Below are positions 1-13,800 of a DNA stretch of 64,000 nt, piece after piece. Where the stretch lies: positions 66,783,845-66,847,844 of the forward strand of contig OY970823.1 of the NCBI GenBank assembly GCA_963853835.1, given 5' to 3'. The DNA is from Calendula officinalis (Eukaryota; Streptophyta; Magnoliopsida; Asterales; Asteraceae). Each line of letters starts with the position of its first letter. Positions within the stretch are counted from its first letter, which is position 1. The notes beneath the pieces are model-generated. The model worked only from the letters and a program-made list of their open reading frames with translations, was not told the DNA's origin and ran no database searches. A program made the position numbers and the translations under genes.

Positions 1-432
1 ACTTGTACATTAATTAAAAAGGTATTATTCCTAAAATTCAGAGAGGATTGTTTTTTGTTATTTTGACTTCTCAATGACAGTCCTTACCTAAGGACTGTCA
101 TTATCATTTTCTTAAAAATTATTACCATTCAGTGAATTTTAAAGTTTATGTAAGGATATGTGTTACTTCGTATTAAGGAAGTAATACATAAAGTTTAAAA
201 CATGAGTTATTAAAGTCTATGTTTTAAAAGTAAAAGTTACAAAAGTTTAGGATTAGATGTGACAAATAGGGTCCTCTTTACATCAACTTAAAAAAAGAGT
301 GAAATAAAAATATTGGGATCCAACCTAAGTCTCCCAGAAATCACTTAAGCCTTACACCCTCTTTATGAAGCCACTATGACAAAGACACGTATATGTTTAG
401 TTCATTCCTTTTGTAATATATTATGAAACTGA
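1..432. other. AT-rich intergenic sequence
   Basis: No supported gene, RNA or element. AT-rich text with short frames only. It ends at the target-site duplication of the LINE that follows. Confidence 0.5.
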
Positions 433-443
433 ATTTACAATCT

Positions 444-1608
444 TTTTTTTTGAACAGCAAATAAAAGGTTAATCGAGGACGAGCTTCGGCATTGCCATCA
501 CCCAACCCGACTAAACCCAAATATCATTATAAACTAGCAATAAGCAAAATTACATGATACATACTACACCAAGTACTATACTACCGGAAAAAAAGGATTA
601 CTAAATACAATAACGGAAACACAAACACACCGAACACCTATATTTATAAACAATATTACTATTGACACACCCCGATCACCTATCTATCCGGATCCGCCTT
701 CTTAAATTGCTACTGGATTTGAGCACCATAAACCCCATTCTACGCTACTCCATTTAACCTTTGTCCGGTTTATAATCCAAAAGAATGCTTGGGATCGTGA
801 TTGCATAATAATAGATTGATATGCCCCTAGATTCTTATTAAACACGATTTCATTCCTAGCTTTCCAAATATGCCAAAGTGTAGAAATGAAAGCCGTGTAG
901 TATCGTTGTGCCTTTTCTTTTGATAAGTTAACTCGAACATACCACTCCATCAATTGATCAATCCCCCTTATTTCACCGATATCAATGGCCCACCATTTGC
1001 AAAAATCAATCCAAATTGCTCGAGTTTTTCGACAATGCCAAAATAAATGGTCTTCATCTTCAATCTCTCTTTCACACAAAGAACATACCGCCGACTGTAA
1101 AATTATACCATGCTTTAGCAAATTAAAACAAGTAGGGAACCGCTTATGGTAGAGTCTCCAAAAAAAGATATTGACACTAATCGGGACTGATTTTAACCAC
1201 ATTAAATTAGTGCTCAAATTAGGACCAATAATAGAACTTTCAATGGCATTCCTTGCTGACGATACCGTGAATATACCATCATTCTCGAATACCCATTTCG
1301 TTGAGATAACACCTGAGTCCAGATGAGCCGAATGTTGGAACCAAGAATCGAGAGGAATGTTAATTTTATCAAGATGTGCTCGGATTTTTACTATGTTGTT
1401 CCAAACACCCGAAAACTTACTAGCCGGAATATGAAGGCCCGAGATGTCATGTAAAGCTACAATCACCTTCTTCCAAAGAGAGCCATCCTCATGTTTCAAT
1501 CTCCACCACCATTTTGCCAAAAGTGCAAGATTTTGAGCTTTTAGACTTGGCACATTCAAACCACCCGATTCAATTGATGCGTGCACTTTTTCCCACTTGA
1601 CCCAATGG
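444..1608 (-). mobile_element. 5'-truncated LINE (non-LTR retrotransposon) with intact target-site duplication
   Basis: The insert is bounded by an 11-bp direct repeat ATTTACAATCT at 433-443 and 1609-1619. Read on the minus strand it ends in a poly(A) tract, seen on the plus strand as the T run at 443-451. It begins in the middle of ORF2, just before the zinc-binding C-terminal part. A 5' truncation with a poly(A) tail and a TSD of this kind is the signature of target-primed reverse transcription. The frame reads right up to the 5' TSD, so the truncation happened at integration. Confidence 0.88.
702..1608 (-). pseudogene. LINE ORF2 C-terminal fragment with zf-RVT domain
   Basis: About 300 codons are open on the minus strand, with no ATG at the proper start; the frame extends upstream of the GTG at 1586 as HWVKWEKVHASIESGGLNV. 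This is the segment that follows the reverse transcriptase domain in plant LINEs. The zinc-binding motif CSLCEREIEDEDHLFWHC (C-x2-C...H...C) lies about residues 165-185, followed by the usual aromatic-rich tail with WKARNEIVFN. Endonuclease and reverse transcriptase are missing, so it cannot encode an active product. The frame has no internal stop, which suggests a fairly recent insertion. It is not a host gene. Confidence 0.85.
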
Positions 1609-2051
1609 ATTTACAATCTAAAATGGAAGAGTTGAAATATGAAATACAGCCAATTATTATTGGTGGAAAACTCAACATGTTTGCTTTTAATGAACAGTAA
1701 TTTGTTGATGGTAATTGTATATAAAGGGAAATATGTTTGATCAATTATTCCTTTAATACAATTATGAGAATAAAAGAACAATTTTATTGTTCACTAGAAT
1801 TCTAAAAGTAGTTGATTTTTTTTATCCTTTTTAATTTATTTCTAACAACTGCCTTTTAATCTCATGTAGTGCAACAAATAATGCACATAGTACAACAAAA
1901 ACTTTCATGAGATTAATTTTATGCAATAATATAGTTCTACAATTGTGTATAATACAATTCTGTATGCACATAATACAACAAATAATGCATCGGAATATTA
2001 ATTTGTTGCATATTTTATACATAAATACACAAAAAGGTAAAAGTAAAAAAA

Positions 2052-2054
<3 letters not shown>

Positions 2055-2134
<80 letters not shown>
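2055..2134. repeat. (TA)n microsatellite, about 40 units
   Basis: Uninterrupted TA dinucleotide run of about 80 bp. It produces a spurious Tyr-Ile frame. Likely length-polymorphic. Confidence 0.97.
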
Positions 2135-2137
<3 letters not shown>

Positions 2138-2253
2138 CATAAAACATATCTATATTAATTCCTACAACAAATAATTGATTCCATTGAACCTGTGGCGGAG
2201 TGCGACTACCTAATACTTGTTATATAACATTATCAATGTCTATTGACTACTAA

Positions 2254-2451
2254 GGGCATGTTTGGGAAAGTTATAAAAAGTAACTTATTAACTTTTTGGC
2301 TTTTTAAAAACTCAATAAGTTAATAAGTTATTTGGGTGAATGTCTCAAAAAGGAGTTTACAAGAATTAAGGGACCTCTTACTTTTCAAAACTCCTTTTTG
2401 AAAATTCAATATGCCGATAAGTCATTTTCAAAAAACCATCCAAACATGCCC
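2254..2451. mobile_element. Tourist-like MITE (PIF/Harbinger)
   Basis: Perfect 12-bp terminal inverted repeats GGGCATGTTTGG / CCAAACATGCCC are flanked by TAA on both sides (2251-2253 and 2452-2454). A 3-bp TWA target duplication and a GGG...GTTTGG terminus are typical of Tourist/PIF-Harbinger MITEs. The 198-bp body is non-coding and largely self-complementary. Confidence 0.88.
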
Positions 2452-2833
2452 TAAGAGTATATGCTTATAAGGTATCGATAGAACTAGAAATTTTTTCTTT
2501 TAACAACAAAAAAGGAAAGAAGGAGATTGTTTCGACATTGATATCAGTCTCTTTTCTAACCCCGATAGAATATTATAAATAAAACCCAACTAGCAAGGAG
2601 CTAGCAATAAGTACATGAAAAATTATTTATAAAGACAAAATAGGATAAAAGCAAAGGATCACAAAATATTACATTTAACCCTAAATATTACATGAAACTA
2701 TAATTTATTTGAATATTACTCATATAAATTGCACGGACTTAGTTAAGGGTTCAAATCCTACTAAAAATTATGTGATATTTATATTTAATAGCAGATTATT
2801 ATTTTTCATTTAAAAAAAATACGTACAATTTGG

Positions 2834-3140
2834 TATTTCCTGCGTATTAAAATAAGTGAATCACTATCATTTTTGAGGTGTATCAAAATAAGTGAATCAC
2901 TTTAATAATTTAACTTATTTGGTAAGTTTTTATATTTAAAATTATCTCTTTACCCTTGCTTTATATTTTTTTAAACATCATTAAAGGTGTGAAAATCCCA
3001 TTAATTTTTTTCATCATTAAAGGTGTGGGTCCCCATTCATTCTAATTACCCAATTCAATTTCACTAATCTTTTATTGTTTTATTTTACCTAAAAAATGTG
3101 AACTTCACTTTGATCCACTTATTTTGATACAAGGGAAGTA
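2834..3140. mobile_element. Stowaway-like MITE (Tc1/mariner), diverged
   Basis: The left end TATTTCCTGCGTATTAAAAT and the right end, an inverted version (CACTTATTTTGATACAAGGG...), match the TIRs of the clearer copy at 62481-62797. TA dinucleotides sit at both ends. Non-coding, 307 bp. The TIRs carry several mismatches, so it is an older copy. Confidence 0.75.
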
Positions 3141-3278
3141 TTAATTAAGTTTTTTTGAACGTTTAAGAAAATTAAAAAATAAAGTAATGGAAAAGGACGT
3201 AGAGGTAGATAGACAAACAACAAGTTGATTGGAGGAATATTTGATATAGAACCATCCCTCATGGCATTGGGCCAAGTT

Positions 3279-3394
3279 CACGTGCCTTCACATGGGGCGG
3301 GAACGAAGTGGCCTCGTACGGACTGAATGTAAAAAAACCACTGTTTGGTGGTGGCCCACGTGAGATCCATTATTGAGGTTTGGGGGGACACGTG
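3279..3394. promoter_or_regulatory. Cluster of three G-box (CACGTG) sites
   Basis: Perfect CACGTG hexamers at 3279-3284, 3357-3362 and 3389-3394, the last two in the contexts CCCACGTGAG and ACACGTGGG. G-boxes are bound by bZIP (ABRE-binding) and bHLH (PIF/MYC) factors. No credible gene start follows within about 2 kb, so a promoter function is only inferred; the cluster could be part of a dead element or gene. Confidence 0.45.
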
Positions 3395-4879
3395 GGACTA
3401 TCCTAACACGCATCATCGGGGGCACCTAATCATCATCCGACATCATGTCGGACCACACACACGTCTTTTTCACGCTCTTTTGAGAGTTCCTTTCACCTTT
3501 TCTACTTCACAACTATTCTTTTACCTCTTCTTTTTTTATTAACATGTGAAGTTACATTTATCTCGAGTCCTTTTTTTTAACTTGTTAAGTACGGTAAAAA
3601 TATATAAAAACAATTTGTACTGTAGTAGGTCAAATTATTTAATGACTAATAAATATAATTCATGTTTATAATCACTCTACACACAATAGTAATATTATAT
3701 GATTAAGAATCAAGTAAAAAGTTATGTTAGTTAAAGAACTTAAAGAAATATTTATGAGCCTTGATTTAATTAAGACATTCTAGAGAACTTAAGGGGATGA
3801 TTGTAATTTTCCCCTCCAACAATATACATCGTGTTTTCCAGTTCCCCTCATCTTTGAATGTGTTTTTTAATTTTCCCTACCTCATCTTCTCTACATCTCC
3901 AACATAGCTCCATTAATGGCTTCCTCCACAACTCCTCAATGGAAAGTTTTAAACCATATACGAACCAGGTATAATGATCTATTCAGCTCTAGGTACAAAC
4001 CCTAATTAATTCCTTCTCATTTCAACTATTACGAACTAGGTTTGAACCATATTCGAACCAGATCTGAACGATACATTACTCCAGTCGCATACATATGCTT
4101 CAATTCGATACCTTCTTCAGTTCCTCCTTTCAATTTGCTCCTAATTCAGTTACTTCTTTCTATTTCTTCTGACACAAGTCACTTGAATCATATCTGAACT
4201 AGTCAATTCAGCTCCAATTCGATCGCAAATTTGAACCAGTTCGATACCTGCTTGAATTCCTTTCGATTTATACTCATTCTTTCATTTTCTTTATATAATA
4301 ACTAAATATCTCTAAATTTGCTTCAATTCCTACCGAATCTGATATTTAATTTCATCCATAGCTGCATAGAGATGGTAATGTATTGATTCTAATATTTTTT
4401 TAGTTCAATAATGTTTAGTTGGATGTTTAATATGATGTGTCTGTGTATGATACACTGTTTTATTGTAATTGAATAATGTTTGTCTATGATATGCTTCTAA
4501 TCAATATTGAGATTTGTTTTTGTAGTTATGTTGATAGATATGTTTAATATGATGAATGATTTTTTGTAATTAGTCAATATAATGAAATCAATGTTCATTT
4601 GCTGATTTTAAGATTAGTGAAAAAGATGAATCACAATTCATTTTCATTTTTGTTTATATGTACTCTTTAACTTATTTTGAAATTGGGGAAGATTTTGAAA
4701 TCAATGTTTATTTGCATTTCCGTTTAGTTACACTTGTATGGATTATTCTTTAGTGTGTTTTGTTAGTATTGTAATTCACGAGGATGATGAATCATTGTTC
4801 TTGTGAATTTTTTTAGTTTTATTGTTTCCATGTTTTCTTAGTTGTTATTTTTGAATCATTTAATTTTTAGAATTGAGCA

Positions 4880-6900
4880 AAATTAGGATAAAATATGCTT
4901 CATTTTTATTTTCATACTTGCAATTGCATTTGCATTTCCATTAAACCTAGTTATACCTGAAATTTTTAACAGTTGTTTCAAATATTGGCATTCGCATTTT
5001 CATACTTGCAGTTGCATTGGATTTTCATTTTATGTAGTTATTTTTGAACTTTTTACAGCTAATTCGAATATTGGGTTTTGCATTTACATTTGAAATTGCA
5101 TTTTAAAATTGCACCTGCATTTGCATTGGCATCTTTATTCTACATAGTAATTCTCTGAAATTTTAAGCAAAATTTTGAAATACTGCATTGCATTTTCATA
5201 CTTGCAGTAACATTTTCATTTTATGTAGTTATTTTCTGAAGATTCACCATGTTTTGTAGTTTTTATTTATTTTGTTTTTTTATTGTTTTCTATTATGTTC
5301 CAGCTTCGCATCGTATTGGTTTTGGAAAAATAAAAATTCTCTTGGTGATAAGTATTGGGTTCCTAGTGTTTCTATTTCTAAAAGACCTCTAAATGGTATG
5401 CAATTTGATTCTTTGGGCGATGTATGAAATTTCTATAAAGAGTATACTATTGTAGGTGGCTTTGAGCCCATTAAATCTACCTATAATGTTGTTTCATAAT
5501 GTTACTGACTTTTCACTCGATACTTTCTTAATGTTGAAAATAGGCTTGGTGGGATTTTTGGCGGACGAGCAATCAAAGCAAAATTATTCAGCATTTGAGG
5601 AAGTTATTACATTTGTTGCAACAAATAGGACTAATAAGTAAGATATGAATTTTCAAATTCCTTTGCATTTCCATTTTCATTTGCATTTGCATTTTCATAT
5701 TCCTATGCATTTGCATTTTCAGATTATGTTTCCTATTTTGCTTTTATAATTTACTTAATGTTTTTCTTAACATATATGATATGATTTTTATATCATTTAC
5801 TGGTATAAACAACCATGTAAAACATGTTATTTGGTGCTGCTATGTTGAGCAAAGAGAATATTGCCCCTCAACTTATTCGAAATAAAGGAACTAGGTTGAA
5901 AAAAAATGATTACTAGATCGCTTGAAAAGTCAATTTCTAAATCAAACGAATAGGAAGAAAGTGTGGTTACAGTGACAACTATGATCCGCGCGCATAATAT
6001 TCACACTTGTCAAGAAAAAAAGAAAAAAAGTAGAAGATGCACATAAAAAGGCAATGAGCAGATGATGATGCAGGATTTTCTTAAGTGACACATTAGTTTT
6101 TTATTGATTTTTGTTTTATATATTACCAAATGTGGTTAAACATACTTTGTCATTTGCATTTTCATTATATCTGGTTATCGCCTGAAATTTTAAGTTATGG
6201 TTTTGTTTCTAATATAGTCTGTTACATTTGCATCTTCATACTTGCAGCTGTATATTCATTTTATTTAGTTATTCCCTGAAATTTAACGTACTAGTTATGT
6301 TTTAAATATTGTCAGTTGCATTCGCATATTCATACTTGAAATTTGGTGCTGCTATGTTGAATTTCTATTTATGTTTTACATTTTTATTTTCATACTTAGA
6401 GTTGTATTTTGCATTTTATATAGTTGTACCATGAATTTATAAATATTGTTTCTATTTCAAATACTGATTTTGTCAATTTGCATTTTCATTTTTGCAATTG
6501 TGTTTAATTTTTTATTAAATCTTGTCATTCCTTGAATTTTTAACCAATTGTTTTGAAAATTGTCATTTGCATTTGTATTTGCATTTTGATACATGCAGTT
6601 GCATTTTCATTTTATGTAGTTATACCCTGAAATTTTACATGCTTGTTCAATTTTAATTCTTATCAGTTGAATTTGCATTTTCATACTTGCGTTTGCATTT
6701 TCATTTTCAATCGATCATTTGCATTTGTATTTTTATATTGTCAGTTGCATTTTAAACTGCCAGTTGCACTTTTATTTGCATTTTCATACTTGCATTTGCA
6801 TTCTGTATAGATAGATTCTCTGAAATTTTCCGTTCTCGTTCTGTTTTAAATATTTTCAATTGTATTTTCGTTTTCATACTTGCAGTTGCATTTGCATTTT
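4880..6900. repeat. Degenerate interspersed short repeat (CATTTGCATTTTCATACTTG)
   Basis: A loose motif close to CATTTGCATTTTCATACTTG followed by CAGTTGCATTT recurs dozens of times with variable spacing, mixed with CTGAAATTTTAA. It surrounds and interrupts the FAR1-like relic. It is not a clean tandem array; it looks like a decayed minisatellite or intron-like filler. Confidence 0.6.
5346..6070 (+). pseudogene. FAR1/FRS-like (MULE-transposase-derived) gene fragment, degraded
   Basis: Two blocks resemble the FAR-RED IMPAIRED RESPONSE 1 family. The first (5346-5640) reads KRPLNGMQFDSLGDV, a stop, then NFYKEYTIVGGFE, like the FAR1 DNA-binding domain start (GMxFDSxxxxxxFYxxYA). The second (about 5832-6060) reads LFGAAMLSKENI, then LIRNKGTRLKK, and after frameshifts PRAHNIHTCQEKKKK, like part of the MULE domain followed by the C-terminal zinc-binding tail (GHNxRTC). 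Most of the transposase core is deleted and several stops and frameshifts are present. In plants such sequences are either domesticated transcription factors or MULE remnants; which of these cannot be decided here. Confidence 0.55.
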
Positions 6901-7099
6901 ATGCAGTTATTAACAGTTTATGTTTTCCTTTTCTTGTATCATCAACACTTCATGAATTCTAATGTACCTGCACTTTCTCTATCCAATATTATATTCAATA
7001 CACATACAAATCCAAATAATAACCATAAAAACAACCAACTATCTATCAACACTTGTAATATAGACTATAATCAATACAATTTTTTTTTAAAAGAATGAA

Positions 7100-8237
7100 A
7101 ATCAAGATTAGTTTTACAACTATCTATCAATCCATATCAACAAAACCAATCACATACATTAAAAGTAACCAACCACCTAAGCAATTCATATGAACAAAAC
7201 CTATTTAATCACATAGTTTGTAGTCAAACACATAAACTTTCTTTATGGTTAGCCCGACATCCACTTTTGTACCCACTCTTACGTAGCATATTCATAATTC
7301 TTACTTCGACATCTTCTGCAAGTTTTACTCGGTCTTTCTTTGTTAGTTTTTGATACTCTTCAACACCTTCAACCACCATATTCTTTCCTTCATTTATATT
7401 TGACAACAATATTTTGCATCATATTTTTTTCTTAATTTTTCTAGCTACCAACTATGATTAGCCTTTTCTTTTTCAATACTAGTTTTCCACAAAAAAAAAA
7501 GGGAGCAAAATGCTCAACAAAAAAGCTATACCTTCGGTTTGTATGGCACATGGTGGCACATGACACATGTTAGAATACAACATAATCACAATACATCAAA
7601 ATAATAAATTATCTAAAAAATGATATTTGATCAATTTGTGAAGTTGTCCCAAGGTCTAATAGCAAATCATTGCCCAATTTGCTGCCCAAATGTTTAATTT
7701 AGGCTTAAAATGGAATAATGGAGTTGAAACATAATACACCATACACCTAATCTTCACAACTTCCTGCCCAAAGTCAGATATTACATGAGATGGCTTTGAG
7801 AAGTGTTGCAAGATTCAAGAATTTTAAAATATTACTATTTCTACTTAATAAATATACATAAAACATCTAACCAAAGAAATGTTTTCTACCAGAATAATAC
7901 ACGCATAGCAATTCAACCAATCAAAAACTAGATATGAATTAAAATGTTTAATTATGCTCCACAAGCCATCTTACCTTAGATTGGAGATTTGTCCATTACC
8001 TCAAATATTGGTAAAAACTTATGATGTACATGAATTACGTCTATATTATCTTGGTTTGATATACTGCATATGATGGAGTATATAAAAATCAAATATTTAT
8101 GATTTGAGGTTAACAAATCTGTTTAATAAACCATTTAAACAAATTTTACAAGTTTACAATCATCTCCTTCAATTTCACAATCTGTTTAGGAGATAGCAAA
8201 TCCTTACCTTCGATTAGAGAGAGACATAGAGCAAATC
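7100..8237. other. Intergenic, no supported gene
   Basis: AT-rich sequence. One 61-codon frame on the minus strand (7409-7224) starts with ATG but has no recognisable motif and no partner exon, so I do not call it. It ends at the TSD of the solo LTR. Confidence 0.4.
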
Positions 8238-8567
8238 ACACCTGTAACACCACATTTTTGAAACCATTTTTTTTAAAGATAACAATTTTTAGCATTAACA
8301 TTAGATTACGGAAGCAATTAGTCTACACCTACGTCACATTAAGCTTACAACCGTGGTCCCGCACAAAACAATACAATTCAAGTAGTTAGTTAAAAGACGG
8401 TATTACAAAACACGGCTCATTTCACAAAACATATTTTAAAGCATGGTCAAACACTCCGTCCAAGCCCGACCCGTTCAAGCCTTCCAACCTGAAATGTGTC
8501 AATGAGGGAAGGATTAGCACAAAAGCTAAGTGAATGAATTACTACTACTAACTATGCTAAACACTAA

Positions 8568-10799
8568 TGTAACACACGTATTTTTAAAACATCGTTTAAA
8601 TCGTTTAAAATACATTTTGCCCAATATATAACATATTGTCCAAAATACAGTTTAACAAAAACTTTAAAACCTATATCAGAGTTTACAAAAATACGGTGTC
8701 ACCAAGTATATCAAAACCATAGGTAGCGGGATCTACCTATTAGCTCCCGAGCTAAACATCTCTAGGTCACTTTTAGTGCAACCTTCTATCACTTCAAACC
8801 TGTACCTGAGTACATAGCCACAAACAAACGCAGTACGTGAGACAAAATAGTCTCGTGAGATACATGGGTTTTAGACCCCAATAATAATGGTCATTTCATA
8901 AATATATAAACATATATATAAACTACATAAATACCGTTTAGTCACTCTATTGTGACTATAACTACCTTGCTTCCCTAGCAAACATATCTAGTACCTAAAC
9001 ATATAGGTACCAGAAGCACAATCATATCTAGTACATAAACATATATGTACTAGAAGCATGAACATGTCTAATACATAAACATATATGTATTAGAACCTAA
9101 CATACCTAGTACCAAACATATGCGTACTAGAAGCACCCGTGTGCTTAGTGTATAAACATATATACACTCGGTGTATAAACATATATACCACCGCTCAGTG
9201 ACCGGGGGTCCCCCGCGTCACCACCATCTATCTCTTATCATAACCTAACAGTTATGCCAGTCAAAGCCTTCGGCTATCACATCAAACAAGTTAGTCATCT
9301 AATAATAACGACATATAATTAGTTCAACACAGTGTGAACGTACCTGTATGGTCCGATGGACCCGATCATAAGCAATCCACATTTACTTCTACAACTATGA
9401 ACCCCAGGAGGTCCATCCTTACTTATTCTCATAAGATACATTTCTTATATATCGATATCATAATACTTTTATCTCTTCTTGACTATAATACATATTTATT
9501 ACCAGTCAATTCATATTCATTTACATACATATTCGTTCATCACTCTTATTAGTAATTCTTATCAAATAGGTACTCATTACTATAAAATCATTATCAATTG
9601 TTTTACTAATACATATTTATTAATAAAGACTCGCTATCCATTCATTTAATCAATTATATTTATTATTATGGTTCATTAATAAGGATTTCATAATTACCTT
9701 AGTTTATCATATTTATTTCCAATATCATCAATCATGCTAGGCATATTCTAGTATCACAATATACTTATTTTCTTATCTTTTCAGTCACTACTTTTATCAA
9801 AACATTATTTAATAAAGACCCATAAAAATATCATAAGTATTTTCAAAAGCTCTTTGCTATGTACCCAGTTTAAAAGTCTCATATACTCACCTTAGCAATT
9901 AATGCTCCCAATGTGTTCTTCCAACACAATCCTTCATTTTCCACAAGATTACTCACTTTCGATAATCCACCGAAATCCCTAATATGACAATCACCACTTG
10001 TTCAACAATACATACTTAACAATAATACACCCATTTATCATAAGAAACCCTTTGATAATACTTTCCCCCAATTATGATGATTTCCAAAACCCTAGATTTT
10101 ACCAATATTAAGATTATTACAAATCTTAACATACACTTGTTTCCCTTGTTAAAATACCATCTATTAAGTGTATACAACATTTATTGAACCATTAATCAAA
10201 ACCCCAAGAACTAGGGTTTCAAACCCAAGCCCCAATATCCATATATCTAAAGCTACAACTACAAAGGATTGAAGATATACCTTTAATCTTCAACTAGGAG
10301 TGAAGAATCACAAGATTTGACCAAGAAATCGGCTCCAAATGATGTTTTCCACTAAAAAACGTATACAAACTCGTTGGGAGAGAAACTAGGGTTAACAATG
10401 ACATCAAATGAGCCAAAACCCGTCTTTAATGCTGCACACAGGAAGATAGCGTCGCTATCTACAAGATAGCGTCGCTATTTCAGAACCCGCCATATTTCGC
10501 TTTGGAGATAGCGCCGCTATCTCAGAAATTCTCATTTTCGCGACAGAACTCGAAGCTATCTTGGGTCGATGTTTGGTGACCACCATAAATCGCGTCGCTA
10601 TCTCAAGATAGCGCCGCTATCTTGGGCTATGCAGCCCATGCTGCATTTTTCGACCTTTGCTTCGACACAGTTTCGTCCATAACTTTCTCATGCGAGGTCC
10701 AAATGACACGAAACCAATTCCTACGTTCTTTAAATGATTTATCCTTATTTATCATATTTTTTTTCATAATTTATTTAACACAAAATTCGGGTCGTTACA
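8568..10799 (-). repeat. 3' LTR of the non-autonomous Gypsy element
   Basis: Starts TGTAATGACCCG-like (here TGTAACGACCCGAATTTTG) on the minus strand and ends GTGTTACA. It carries tandem about 40-bp units around CTAGTACATAAACATATATG at 8985-9200, each able to form a hairpin, and GATAGCG-N-CGCTATC palindromes at 10444-10624. It is nearly identical to 14349-16581 apart from scattered substitutions and small indels. Confidence 0.9.
10444..10646. repeat. CG-N-CG palindrome cluster in the LTR
   Basis: Four copies of a palindrome built on GATAGCG-N-CGCTATC. Three are perfect: 10444-10460 (8-1-8), 10505-10523 (9-1-9) and 10604-10624 (10-1-10). Directly beside them, 10629-10646 is a second hairpin (ATGCAGC / GCTGCAT). 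The equivalent cluster in the other LTR is at about 16210-16420 and has small rearrangements. Confidence 0.9.
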
Positions 10800-10800
10800 A

Positions 10801-13800
10801 CTATCCACCCCTTAAAAGGATTCCGTCCTCGGAATCACTAGAAATTTTCAATCCACATTCCATCGAGCATTCTGTTCTCATCCCCTTGTTGTTATTACCA
10901 TCGAACTTTTCCAATTACAATTAAATCAACAATATACATATAAACATTCACTTAACCCCGTTAGACCCGAACGGGTCAAAAATCAATCTTAAGCCTTTAA
11001 TACCCAAAAGGGTCAAAATTGCACAATTTGACCATAACTCTTTAAATCCTTTACTCAAACCCGCTATACACATAGAAACTGTATGACCCAATCATTACAA
11101 TCGTCTAATCGATACACACGGGTATCAAAATCTAGCTTCGACCAAGTCGTTATAATCCAACATTGTCTAATCTTTGACTAAAGCACAAAGTCTACTATTC
11201 TTTAACAATTTCCTTACTTGCTAAAGGTTCCATTAATCATCATTTCCTTTACCATCGACCTTTAATTATGATTCATCAACCATCATATACCCGATCCCCA
11301 AATTCAATCTTGAAAACACCAAACGGGTCAAAGTCGCATAATCCGACTACAACTCTTTTAATTTTTCCATTAACCTTTTCACATACACACAATCGATACA
11401 TTATGCTCTCATCATTCACTATCATTCAAAATGAGAGTCAAAGCCCATCTTTGACCAAGTCAACCGATCACAAGTTGACTAACCTTGACTTTTGCATAAA
11501 GTCAACCATACTTTCCAACTAACACGTTCCGTACTCAAGGGATATCAATATCAACTTATTACTTCCGGTTCTACTCATTATTGTTTCCTTAACAATCGTT
11601 CCCATTTTTTTTTCCAAACTTTCAATTTCCGCACCTTACTTAAGGTCACAATAATACTTACGGTTTCTTGACCTTCATTTGGTCACTCATACTATCACTT
11701 AGTATTCTTTCAACCATCTTTATATCACATCAATCAATTTCATAACTTTTTATTCTCAATTATCGGTATTAGATCCTCTGCCGCAACACATTCCACAATC
11801 TCATACACGTTTACCATATCTTGGTTACCAAATAGTAATTTGCTCACTAGGAGTTTCTCTTTCCTCATATTCTATAAATCGTAGGCATCTCCTACACATA
11901 CAAGACCTAAATGCAACCCGCATTTCAAACCAAATTCTCATTTACCATAACATAATAGCAATACTCATTAACCACATGGTTCTACATTCATCTTATACAT
12001 ACATAAACATACACATATATATATATACATATATATCACGCCAATTCAATCTAAACACCTCTATTGTGTACATATACAAACATATGTATATGTCACACCA
12101 ATACTATCTATACATCTCAATTGTGCACATATACAAATATGTGTATATGTCATGCCAATACCATCTAAACATCTCTATTGTGCACATATACAAATATGTG
12201 TATATGTCATGCCAATACCATCTAAACATCTCTATTGTGCACATATACAAATATGTGTATATGTCACGCCAATACCATCTAAACATCTCTATTGTGCACA
12301 TATACAAACATATGTATATGTCACACCAATACTATCTATACATCTCTATTGTGCACATATACAAACATATGTATATGTCACACCAGTACCATCTATTACT
12401 CATCTTTTCGCATCACGTAGCTTTGCTACTTTCTCACTCATTTAATCGTCTATTTACTCATCATGTATTCTAGCACATTTTCCATAATATCACATTATCA
12501 TTTTCTTTCATATCTAACATATTTCTCATTTGACATATTACACAACACGATCCACATGACATTACCTTTTCATTGTCATATGCCTTCGAAGGCCATCACA
12601 TAATGCACATGCATTGTACCCCGCGGGTAAACTAATAGCATCTCCAATAGCTATCTACCATTTCACTTACATATTAACCACCCTTAACCGGTTCATTTCC
12701 TTAACAATTTCCGAATCTTTTGTCACCACCGGAGTAACTACCACTCCATTCCATTTACCATAATTCACCGGCCAATCCAATCATCCTTGAGTCAAACAAT
12801 CGACTCCGGTCCACACTTACAACCCATGACTTAGCAACCAATAGCCCATCACTCGATGTTCTACTTTTCCACAACGTGGGACTTAGGAATATTCCTTTCT
12901 CAATCGTAGTCTTACACTACAGTATGTCATACATTATCACACTATTACTATGACGTTTTACCACCAATTGTCTTCTCATCCTTAATACCGAGTCCGTCAA
13001 TCTTGTCATAAAACGTTGCTATGGCTATATGCCAACTTATACTTAACCATTTTCAACAATCAACATTCGTTATTCCCGGCACTTATCATTTTCCACATTC
13101 CATTTATGAGTATTAAGGTATCACCACACCTTTAGTCATTCTTCTCTTTACCATACACGTATAATAACATTACATTGCGTATCCGGATTCCCGCCGAATA
13201 TCAAAGTTCCATTTCCAAAGTTTCTATTTCTATAATTCTCATCCAAACTAACAATTCTTACCAAGACTTAGTACTTCATTATACTATCATCCTCTTATTG
13301 GAAACATTCACCAATCTCGTGTCTCGTCCTTTTACACTACATAATAGCATCAACCCTTATATCCTTACTACATGTGACACATCGGTCTGTATCCTTCCCA
13401 ATATATAATTTCTATACACATACTAACCGGGAAGACTATTCCCAAAATAAATCTCCACATCATACAACTTATCTCCAATTTCTATAAGCACCAGTTCGTG
13501 CAACAACCAAACAATTAAGTCATAATCTCATATCATTCATTTTACCTAAGATCTCCGAGGTGGCATCATGAACCCCCCCTAGATTTCCTTCCGGGAAGAC
13601 TTCCCCTTTCAACTCACTTGTGAGTTCCTTTCACAACATCTTGTACCGTGCCCTCCTTCACAAAGTTTCATACATCACATTCCACCGTGTCAACACCTCA
13701 TCCTTTAATAATGGTGACGCCAAAGTCACCATATCGTTCTTCCTTCATTTGCTACTCTCTAGCACTTGCTAAATCTACCGAATCCACCACATCGTGACCT

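Noticed and set aside
11976..12473. Repetitive 165-aa and 97-aa plus-strand frames and a 67-aa minus-strand frame (Tyr/Ile/His-rich)
   Set aside because: They are translations of a 57-bp minisatellite; because the period is a multiple of three, several frames on both strands stay open. No codon bias or start context supports a gene.
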